Assembly (NCBI GenBank): GCA_021014325.1
Contig: CM037462.1
Coordinates: 7,856,501-7,920,500 of the forward strand
Length of the DNA stretch: 64,000 nt
Direction: 5' to 3'
Origin: Plazaster borealis
Lineage: Eukaryota > Echinodermata > Asteroidea > Forcipulatida > Labidiasteridae
The translations under genes were made by a program, and so were the position numbers. Shown here piece after piece: positions 43,858 to 55,800 of the stretch. Each line of letters opens with the position of its first letter. Within the stretch, counting starts at the first letter, position 1. The notes beneath the pieces were generated by a model, which worked only from the letters and a program-made list of their open reading frames with translations, was not told the origin of the DNA and made no database searches.

Positions 43858-46800
43858 CTATAAGAAAAACAACAAATTAATGATTATCACTTCAGTGTTA
43901 AGAATAATATTGTTGTTTTTGTCTCCAGATTCTTAGGTCCCAGTCTCAGTCTAACTCCTTGACTAAGATTTCAAGCTCTCTGTTTCAGTCTTGTCTTAAG
44001 ACTTTTAGATCCCAGTCTCAGTCCGACTCTTTGACTAAGATTTCAAGCTCTCTGTTTCGGTCTTGTCTAAAGACTTTTAGGTCCCAGTCTCAGTCCCACT
44101 CTTTGACTAAGATTTCAAGCTCTCTGTTTCAGTCTTGTCTTAAGACTTTTAGGTCCCAGTCTCAGTCCGACTCTTTGACTAAGATTTCAAGCTCTCTGTT
44201 TCGGTCTTGTCTAAAGACTTTTAGGTCCCAGTCTCAGTCCCACTCTTTGACTAAGATTTCAAGCTTTCTGTTTCGGTCTTGTCTTGAAACTTTTAAGTCC
44301 CATTCTCAGTTCGACTCCTTGACTAAGATTTCAAGCTCTCTGTTTCGGTCTTGTCTTAAGACTTTTAGGTCCCAGTCTCAGTCTAACTCTTTGACTAAGA
44401 TTTCAAGCTTTCTGTCTCAGTCTTGTCTTAAGACTTTTAGGTCCCAGTCTCAGTCTAACTCTTTGACTAAGATTTCAAGCTCTCTGTCTCGGTCTTGTCT
44501 TAAGACTTTTAGGTCCCAGTCTCAGTCCCACTCTTTGACTAAGATTTCAAGCTCTCTGTTTCGGTCTTGTCTTAAGACTTTTAGGTCCCAGTCTCAGTCT
44601 AACTCTTTGACTAAGATTTCAAGCTCTCTGTCTCGGTCTTTGTCTTAAGACTTTTAGGTCCCAGTCTCAGTTGAACTCGTTAATTAGGATTTAAAGCTCT
44701 CTGTCTCAGTTTCTGTCTTAAAATGTCAAGTCGCAACTGCACCATTAACCTATGGTTGAGAAACTTACCGAGGGTTCCAGAATTCCATTGATGAAAAAGG
44801 GCTCTGGCACAGGTTTCATGAGTGAGGAATTGCGGACTGAGTAGCAGAGGAAGAGGATCAGCAGTACGACGGAGAATGCCAGACTCATAACTATGATTAT
44901 TATTGTTGTGTCTGATCACAGGAGAGAAAATATAAATAAACACAGCGTAAGTTTATTTTGTCAGTTTTCAGATGAAGAAAACCCCTATAGATACATCAGA
45001 GCTATCTCGCCCTAATGTTGACAATCTCCCTATTTTGTCAATATCTTTGTTCGGGGGTGCCAGTCAGAAGCCATACAACCTGTAAATGCCTTATAGCCAG
45101 GGATCGCACCCAAGTTTATGATACAACCTGGGAAGCAGCAGCAGAGGGATCACCTTAAGGGGATGCAAAATTTTATTTCAAATATCAAGTAATAAACCAC
45201 AAAGGAAACTGACTAGGTAAATATTATATAATTTTTGGTTGAACAAGAGTTGGAACCTAAACTTAATTTGTTTGTCTGTCTTACGGTGGCAAATCAGACG
45301 ATGCACCTTTCAATCATCAAGGTTAGTTAGTGATTGGTTATCTACTACAAGACCACAAACTTGTGAGATTCATGATTCAACTTACTTGGCATTGCACCCC
45401 CGCACATTTCTTTCTCTATTTTCTCAGGAGTTCCAACCACCTTCTCCTTGTCACCATTTCCAATCAAGCTGAAGATCTCAAACACAAAGGGGACAGCTTC
45501 ATCAAATGCTGAACAGTTTATTGTAAGGGTGATAGACGATTCAGAAACAGATTTGTTGATGCTAGACCAAGACGGTTCGTTCGCCGGTCTGTAAAAGACA
45601 TTGTACCAACTCCTTGGACCGTCAAACACCTCTGGTTTCTCCCACTTAAGCATGATCTTAGTTGGAGAAGACCTGTGTCCTTCTAATTTTCGGGGTTGTG
45701 TCGGTGCTGCAAACAGAACATACAAAAATACATATTTTAGTACGTTTCTTTAGAAGTTGCTATAGCCCTTGCCCTAAACCATCTCATTTTAAAGGAGCAG
45801 TAGAATGATGGTATTGGAGAGACACTTCTTTCATCCTTGCAGTCCTCAAGGAAACATAAATATTTTCATTAATCATCCCAATAGAAATAATCCTGTTTTA
45901 AAGATTTGAGTTGAGTTTGTTTTCATGGGTACAGAAAAGAGTGCCCGAGTATCAGTTTGAGTCAACAACTTTAAATAGCAGCTGAGTTCATTAAATCTGA
46001 GTATATAGTACAGGAAAAAGTACTGAGTACTAGAACGAGACTTACAACCTGGGGCGATAGCTGAGTAAATTGTTATGAATATGAGTAGAACTACTATAGT
46101 GCTTAAATACAAGATTGAGGTCTACAGCATAGAGCGGTGGCCGGGTTAATTTTTAAGAGTATGTGCGCATGTAGAGAAAACACGCTTGAATACCAACATG
46201 AGTTTTACAACCTAGGGTGGCAGCCGAGTTTTATCATGAGCATTAGGGCATAAGTACAGAAGGACTAGCTTGAGAACCAGAATGAGTTTTACAACCAAGG
46301 GTGGTAGCTGAGTTTATTTTCATGACAATGAGCACAAATACAGAAAAACTAGCATGAGCACCGGTATTAGTTTTACAAGAAAAAGAATTTGAGTAGGAGC
46401 ACCAGTGTCAGTTTGAGCATGAATACATCTCATGCAGTTAAAACAATGCTCTTTGGGTGGTCTGTGATAAAACAATGATATATTTAATTACTTTCAAAAA
46501 AAAAATTGTACCTGCAAATTCCGTCTGTACTTGTTGGCGGACTTTGGTACTGCTTCCAGCACTGTTTTGCACACTAATGTAAATTGTATATTTTGTATAT
46601 GGCTGCAGTCCTCCAATGGAATAATTGGTTGCCAGTCCATGTATGTAGCTGTAGACAAAAAGAAAATTTGAAATTAACATAATAAATATAATGGACATCC
46701 TACAGGGCCCAATTTCAAAAAGCTGTTTACCGGTAAGCAAATTTTTGTCAATACTTTAACAGAAAAGCATGCGTAAAGGAAAAGTGTATTTCATAAACGA

Positions 46801-49800
46801 TCAAGTACATTTGACAGCGTGTACAAAATAGATTTGCATTGTTGCATCACTCATCTGCTTGCAAGAATCGCCAGCAAGCTACATGTAGCGTGCTTTTTTC
46901 TTTGCTTACAATTAGCAGTGTTTATGATACTGTGCTGAGGGTCGATCCATAAGCATAAGACATCTGCTTAGAGGCTTTATTAAATTGGGCCCAGACTATA
47001 CAGCAGGTGACCTGTGATATCACATGTTAACAAAAGAGACACAGAGCCTGGACTTCCTGCAGGCATGCTTTGTGTGTTTATATTTAGTCAGTCGGTTTGT
47101 TTCACCATTGTATCGGTTAGTTTACAAATAATCAAAGTGCAGTCAAAAATAAAATTTTGTCTCGGTTAAATATTAATCCAATACGAACATTGGTTTCAGT
47201 CACATTAACCCTTATAAGAGACCATTGATTTCTGTATAGTCATCACCATACACCAAGAGACTAATACTGTTGGGGAGAACTTACTCATTTCTAGAGTTCT
47301 TGGAGTCTGTCCATTCAATAAAATAAGTTTCAACCACACCCTTGGGATTGGAGGGTGTGTCCCACAATAATTGGATACTGGTGGGCGTCGGTTCAACAGA
47401 TCGAAAATTCTCAACCGGATCCGGCACTATAGAATACAAATAATAATCACCATTTAAACATTTAATTTTATCTTCAAGCAAACTTGAATCCTCGTTTCCG
47501 ATTGGTCGATCCATAGCAACCAGGAGTGTGATAGGAACCTGTATTACACGGCCAATATCACAACCCTGTTCAAACACACAGTTTTAACTCTGCATATTGT
47601 GCTATTTTTAAGCCAAGCATCCCGTTTGCTTGAAGATAAATTCGATAACACACGCGTGCTCATGAAATGCGACCCATATCCAACAAGGCCCAAGGCTGAG
47701 TTAGATATGAGACGTAGAAGCGTTATAGTTTTTTGTAAACACACAAACCAAACAGTGCCCTTCTGTTTTGTCCACCAAAAAAGAAGGCCAATAAAGTGGA
47801 CAAGTGGCTTGATTCCAACCCTGTCACACAGTATGAACTTTGAACTTCCTGGGGAGAATTTCTTGTATTAACCTATTCAGCTGGCATCATCACAATATAA
47901 ATCTTTCATGCACCATTTTGGGAGTCAGCTTCCCTGTGTGTTTGTGTGCTTTTTTGGCAATGTACATGCAGTTAGGCGTACATCATATCTTTACACACAG
48001 TTTGACTCCTAGGCAAACCATGGCCAGACTGTAGCTACATGTGACATCGGTGCAAGGGGACTATACAACTTCAGGGCCAGCTTTGGCTATTTTCACATTG
48101 ACTTTGAAAGTGGCAGTTTGTTGGCAATACATTGGTTGTGTTCAAACATGGTAAAACTGCATTCCTCTAGCCCTAACCCTGACAGAGTCTGAGTAGAAGC
48201 CAGGATGTGGAAACAGGTCCTTGGAGTCTTACCTTCAGTTAAATCACGGACGATCAAGGAACTGTACGGCCCAATAGCGCCCTCTTTAGTGAATGCTGCA
48301 ACTCGAACATCATACAATTTAAACTTGTCAAGATCTGCAAAGGTAAACGTTAATCATAATCAAGTCAATAGAACTGATTGCCATCGGCCTTCCAAATTTC
48401 TAACCATGATCCCAAAGTTGTTCTTGGATTTAAAGAAACTTTAACCACTTAACGCTGGAAGATATGCACACAAGCTAACTGTTTAAGGACACGAACAAGG
48501 AGACCTGATAAAACCGATAAAAATTAAAGTATCCTTTTGTAAATAATCAAAATTCCATGATGCACAAGCACCACTTGTAAAGTACGCAGAGCATGTTTTC
48601 TTACTGAGCTAAAAAAAAACTTTGCTTAAGTGAAAGGCCTAATGAAGTACTTCCAACATTTGTTTAAGCATGCTTACCTCGTATGACATACAGGGGTTCA
48701 GTGACAATGACATTACCAAGTTGTTTACTCTCAATACGGTATCCTCTGATGAGTCCATTTCTTCTCTCTGGACTTGGAGCCTAATAACAAAAATAATAAC
48801 TGGATTTATACAACGCCAAAATACCAAAAGATACATGTGATGTCACAGGTTACGTGATCTATAGAGTTTGTTTGGTTTTTTTGCATGAGAAACATAAACC
48901 AGTGAAGTGGTAATGACCAGTATAAAGTTAATGACACAAACAAACTCAAATGGCTAAGTTAACGACTTTGTTGAGTCAAATCTGAAAAATTTGATGCTCA
49001 ATAGAAAGAATATAATGCCTGGCTGTGGTGTTACAACCATTGAGTGTGTTACTGCAGTTTATTTTTATACTTTAAGTTTTTTATATTTTATGATTTACAC
49101 ACAGAAAAAACCCCTGTTAAGTTGAGAGTACCTTCCATGTAAAGACAACGTCCCGTGTATAGAGGGCAGTCTTCTCCGTCGTCAAGGAACTATTCAGGTG
49201 GAGAATCGGGCCGCTTGGTGCTGAAATAATCAAACAGAAGGGTGCACATTAGACATGTATTAAAAGCATATACATTGAAATACTTTGGAACGCCAGGTGG
49301 CAGCGGACAGACCAGGTAAATTTCCATTGTTAAAGGGACACGTTGCCTTCGGGTTGGGCGCTGTTGGGCGCTTTTGGGCTATAACAAGCGTTTGATGTAT
49401 AATGAGCACGGTCGGAAAGATGTTTAAAAAGTAGAATATAATTATCCACACAAACGTGCCTTAGAAATGCTTCGCTTTTGCTCACTTTCGCGAAACAACG
49501 GCTCTGCCATTTATGGGAGTCAAGATTTTGACTCCCATAAATGGCGGACAAATTCTATTAGTCTTATTTCCAGTCGCAGCTGTTGAACTACGACTGAGCA
49601 ATTATTTTATTAAAAATGTTACGATTACCATCTGTTTATTGTATTCCAATAAATATCCAACACCGAGCTGAACCTAGCACAGTATTGGGCCCGATATAGC
49701 CAGCCGGCGATTAGAACACATGCAGTACAGGGAGGTGAACCAAATGTGATAGTTTGTCTCCTCCCTGTACTGCATGTGTTCTAATATTCTGAATATGCGG

Positions 49801-52800
49801 CTGGCCGTTCCGCAAATACGCGGCTGGATATTTCGGACCCAATACTGAGCTAGCTCTCGGTTTACAAGTTCCGAGCGAGGTAGAAAATGAGATTATTACC
49901 CAGTTTTCATCTGACCATAGACCAAGGAGATCTGACTGGTTTACCAGGCCACTGACTACGGCACTAGCGTAACGACTGTTCGTCGCGCATTTTGCCCATT
50001 ACATGGACGGTGGTATTTACGGCTGGAAATACGTATACGTTTCGCGGGGCAGATCTCGGGGTCAGATGGCAATGTTTATTTTTTTTAATCACCATTCACT
50101 AATTATAACACATTAAAGGCATGTTATTGCACGAACAACTCTTAATAAGGATATGGAACACTTCCAAACAGCAAAATTTCTTGAGATTTTAAATCAACGT
50201 GTTCCTTTAATGACTTTCTGAGCATGCGCACATTTACGATGGATTTACCTGGTAAGTCTGCTGCCACCTAGATCCCCAGTCCTGTAGGTAAGTCAATGTG
50301 TTGCAAGCGTGTGTTTCTGCTGCACGGCCAAAGTTTTTGCTACTTCGGTTCAGAAGCTGGCATACGTTTGTGTGTCATTTTACACCATTTCATTTTTCAA
50401 AAGCATTTCTTATGACAAAAACTTTTGAGAAGACCCAAAATGTTAAAACCAAGTCCAATTTATCAAACCTTTCGTGCATAAATCATAAAAGTAAAACTAG
50501 TTCAATGCAAGTTTGTGTGAAGTGGGCATGGCTTACAGTAGAATTACGCCACACTTCTGAATAGGATAGTCTCCCATCCTTGCATCACAGTGACAACTGC
50601 ACAGTTACATTGACCACAGTTATCTATATTAGGGCAGACTGAGCAATGACGAGTTGAAATTTGCATGTGGGTTTTTTTCTTGCAGGACTCCGGAAAGCGC
50701 AGAGTATACAGTGTTTATCACACCTCGGTGTATGGTAAAACCAAACAAAGAGGGGGTGGGGAAACTCCCTATGCCATGGGGCATGGTATAACCTTAGTTT
50801 CCACCGTTTTCCATCCATGCAACATTTCAAAACCTACCAATGCTTGTTCACATCTGCATTATATCTGCAGCTACTCATTGAATTCAAGTGGTAACTTCAT
50901 TCTAAATTTTGTATCACTATAGCTTCTTGTCAAATATTCTGGGGAGAAATTATCGACGAGGAACCCTCAATGGTAGTCCCTTACCTATCTCTGGTGAGAG
51001 TTCAATGACCCTCATTGACCATTCACTCCAGTTATCTGCAGACTGAAGCTTGCTTGATACCATCACAGTGTAATTACTGTACGGCCTTACGTTATACACT
51101 GTATAGCTCCTTGCACGGGCATTGTGCCCATTGACGTCCACCTGAAAAAGGTTGACAGATCTAGATAATAATTACTGAAAAATAATATTTCTTGAAGCTC
51201 ACTCACTGTATATAAGGTTCACATCAGTGCCATTCCCGTCAGGAAATATTTCTGAAAAACTACTAAACCTTGGTCGGCCAATTTGTGGAATCAAAATGTT
51301 GACTCCACAAAATGGCCGACCGTGTTTGTTCACGATGTAAAAGGAAAACCACGCAATTTCGAGACATATTTGTGTGGATCATTGTATTCTACTTTTAAAA
51401 CATCTTTCTAACCGTATGCATTTTATAACAAACGGTTACAAATGCTTTTTATAGACCAACTCACCCGATCCAAGGCAACGTGTCCCTTTAACAATTGTTG
51501 CAGTCAAATAATGAATTTACATATGAAATCCATGTAAAAACATAACCTATTTTGTATTATTTGTGGTTTATCCCATTTGGAGCTAGATATGTAGCATGGT
51601 GTATCCCCTCACATTTTGTCTTCATAGTGTTCTGGGAATCTCAGGAATTCCTTGGGGGGGGGGGTACTTCCGCACAAGAGAAAAATAGTGTGTTAAAGTA
51701 TTGGAACATTTGGGGGACACCCTCCGCTACATATCAGGGGCATAGTATAGTTCACCCATACACCTTACTCGTACACTCCCCCCATACACCTTTAAAGAGC
51801 AAAAAGTAGGAACGATTTCATAAAAGTACTTCATATTTGTTCAGAAAACTCAGCAGCGTAGACTGACCCATTAAAGCATGCAGACAACATTGGTAATTGT
51901 CAAAGACTAGTATCTGCACTTTATGTGACCTAACATACATGAAATAACAAACCTGTGAAAGTTAAAGTTCAATTGGTTATCAGAATCTTAAGAAATAGTG
52001 GAGGGAAAAGAACCTCATATGTTTTCAAACATTGCGTTTCGAACTTGCGAGATCAAAACTTATGATTTCATCAGCATTTCAAGCTCAAGTATTTCTTGTT
52101 ACCATGTAAGTTATGTGCAAATCTGTGAACATTTATATTTTCAATCTGACCAATGTTGTACACACACTTTAAATAGACTGATGATCCATTCAGCTCCGCC
52201 TCCAAATGCATGGACCAATCATAGCCGCAAATGCACATAAAAAAGATTAGGATACCACAACTATATGTAAATAAGCTTTCGGATTGCTGTGTCAGGCCTT
52301 TTATGTGTGGACAACTAGCTGTAGAGTGATCATGTGTTGTACGCATCACTCACATGGGCATCATCAACAGTAAGTTGCTCTGATTGGGCAGAGCTAAATG
52401 AATCACACTGTCTACTACAGCCAAGGGTCTTTGGAGAGGTGATGGGAAGGAGGAAAGGGGGGGGGCTTACAGTAGCAGCCTGATTAGAGCCTTCAGCTGT
52501 GTAATTGATCCTATATTCTAAATGGACAAGATCCTTCCTCCATCCGTCAGGAATAGCCCACTGTACTCTCATGCTGATCACATCATTCTCTCCCAAGGTG
52601 AAATCCACCATTACATTTCTGGGCTTGTTGGGAATTGCTGAAATGGAACAAAGCAAAAGTCACATAGTGGGTTAATCAGGGATGAGATTGGGTCTGGGTG
52701 TGTCTACCCTGAACCTCCTGGTCTTTGGGTGCGGGAGCGAGAGGGGTCCCCCCGTGGTGTCTCGCAATATATTTCCATACTTTTGCATTATATAGCTGTA

Positions 52801-55800
52801 CCGTTTTGTTATAGCGACATACTATTTCATTATATCACCGTATTTTATTACAAATAATCCAAATAACCTCAGCATCCAATGAGTTGTTGTGGTGACTGTT
52901 GAATCTAAATACGTGACTTTATTGACCACCCCTAGAGTAGAGCCATTTATCATGATAGTTGGTGAAATGGCTGTACCATGAGATAGAACAGTCTTGCCAA
53001 GGTTGATCTTCAAGCCAAACTCATCAACAAGCTCTGGCGAAGGAGTTGCAAGAAGATTTCAGCCCAGTGTCTGTGTGCGAGACAATAGCAGCATCATCTG
53101 CACAGATAAGCTCATGAACTCTAATGCAGTTGACCTTTGAAAATGCTTGAAGATGAGTGAGATTAAACAGTTTGCCTGAGCTCCAAGTGTGCAGGAGAAT
53201 TCCAGATGGCTTAGGGTAAGCACGCAGTAAAAGTGCTGCAAGGAAAATGCCAAAGAGAGTTGGAGCAAGGACACATGCCTGCTTAATGATAGGTATCTTG
53301 TCTGATCGGCTGCCATGTTGCGTTCATGTCTGGATAAAAAGCAAATGGCAAGAAAATTTTCTGGGCCGCCAAATTTCTGCAGAATTACACTGAGCCCTGT
53401 TCTGCTCACACTGTCAAAGGCCTTTGACAGATCAACAAAGACCTTGCTAAGGGGGCGATGTTGTTCAATACACTTCGCCTGTAGCTGCTTGAGAAAAAAT
53501 ACCATATCCACTGTTGAACACAAAGAACAACAGTCAGCCAGAGTCTGTTAGCGTGGGAGGAGCACTTTTACAAACACTTTCCCTACAATGCTCAGAAGGG
53601 AGATTCCTCTGTAGTTTGTTGTAATGGAACAGAATACTGCGATTTAATGCAATACTACGGGATATATCGTGCTAAAATACAGCAATATTCTTGTGTATCA
53701 GTTTCTCCAGGGCACAGCACCAACATACATCCAGAGCCTGACACATCTTCACGCACCACCCAGGCAGCTCAGATCATCTGACACCAAACTTCTTCACATT
53801 GCACGTACACGCCACTCATGGGGAACCGGATCCTTCTCACACTCTGGCCCATCACTATGAAATGAACTCCCTCCCAATCTCCGATAAGTCACTCCATGTA
53901 CCACCTTCAACACTCATTTGAAACTTATTTTTCTGCTTAAATTGTTATCTTTGTAACTCATTGTAGGTCCACTTGTTTCTGCATCTCTCTTGTGCCAGGA
54001 GTGTCTTTTAGACAGACATGGCGCATTATAAATGGCCACTATTATTATTATTAATAAAATACAGCGATGTAACGCAATAAAACACGGCAATATAACGCAA
54101 TAAAATATGGCAATATAAAAAAAAAAATAAGGCAATATAATTCATTAGTACAGCGATATAACGCAATAAGAGCCACCGTATGTTTGAGCTTCATTCATTG
54201 GTTAAGCATGTTCACATGTTCGGTTCAGCCATAGTGACACTGCTGTTCCAACCAAACCATAACCGATTTGTTGGCTCAGTTTGGCTTAGTTTGAAGATGG
54301 TGGATTTTATAAAGTAACACAAAATGCTTACAGAATTCTTTTAAAAATTAAAACACACTGAGGAAACAAAGACCAAGAACTTGGACATTCATTAGCCGAT
54401 CTCAATTACTTTTAAATTATATGAAAGGGAATTCAATAAGCAAGAAATTTGATATAACTTATTTTGCTGTAAAACAATATTTTCAAGGTGATAATACAGT
54501 TGGTGAAATTGATCTAAGAACAAAAGCTTTCTGTTATGTAAGAATGTGTGCTTCACGCTTGAGTGGTCAAATAATGTGGTTACCAGCGGTTGTTTGTGTA
54601 AAACAAATCGGTAAAGAGAGGGCTAACCCCATTCCCTATGAGTGTTTGAATATCTTACTGTGCTTGTGTATAGAAAAGCGGGTAGAAGCATGTGAGGAAC
54701 AATTGCCAAGCGGATTTTCTTGAATCACACGTATTTTCATCTCCATGTTGCTTGCATTTATTCTTGCATGATTAACAGTCCCTCCGAGTTCCATTGTCTT
54801 CCAATCGTCTGCAGCACTGGAAAGATAAAATGTAAAAGTAAACTAAGAACTGTACAACATGAAAATTCCTGAAAAATAGCTTGAGGGTCTGGGTTCCCTT
54901 ATTCTAGACCCAGAACATCCAAATGTTACAATTCATGAGGTTTGCAAGACTCTGTGCATCAACAGAAATGCAAAAACTACAGGTTTGGACACAATGTGGA
55001 CTGTTTCTTTCTTCCTTTGGTGATTGCTTTACTTCCTCCTTCAAGGAAATTTGAAGGCTCAAACCTTTGGTTTTTGGAACCGTTTGATTGTTTTAATCCT
55101 ACATAAATGTAGGTCTATACAATAAAACTTTAAAAACTTCATTTCAAAAGGAGGTAGCGCTTTTGAGATATCGCCGGAAATCTGGAGCGGTTATGTCCAC
55201 ATAGGAAGAATAATCCGTTGTTAGAGCCACAAACAGAGAAATGCTTCATGCAGAAATGTTTCTCAGGAAATGTTTCTCAGATTGAAATGTTTTTGAATCC
55301 CTCTCTCTAAAACCACATTCCTTTTAAGGGAATTGTTTCTCAAAATGTTATACATTATCAGCAGCTGCAGTGCTTTTTACCAAGTAAGTTTTTATGGTCA
55401 TTATTTTTTGTAGTAAATACCAAAGGTATACTATACCATCCCTTTAAATGAAAATGTTCATTATCAGATTGATAAAAGTTTGCCTTATCATGGTCCCTCT
55501 CTCTATCTAGATGTCTCTGAGGGCTGAACAATCCAGCAATGCATGGGCAAACATTGCACAGTGCAGCTAATAAACAGGGGCTTAAAAAAAATACAATTTT
55601 GATATGGTTGAAATACAAATTAAAAATTTCAAAAACTGTACACACATCCATTACATCCATTAGAAAAAAACAACACCACCACCACCAAACACACACATAC
55701 ACAGTTTTCAGAGTACGCAATAGAAATAATAATGGGGAAAACATGGCAGAAAGAAATTTGAAATTATTTTTGAAACAGCTGTACCTAAGAAAATTAAAAT

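Noticed and set aside
43959..44648. 229-codon plus-strand frame in the receptor intron
   Set aside because: 72-bp tandem repeat inside an intron of the opposite-strand gene.
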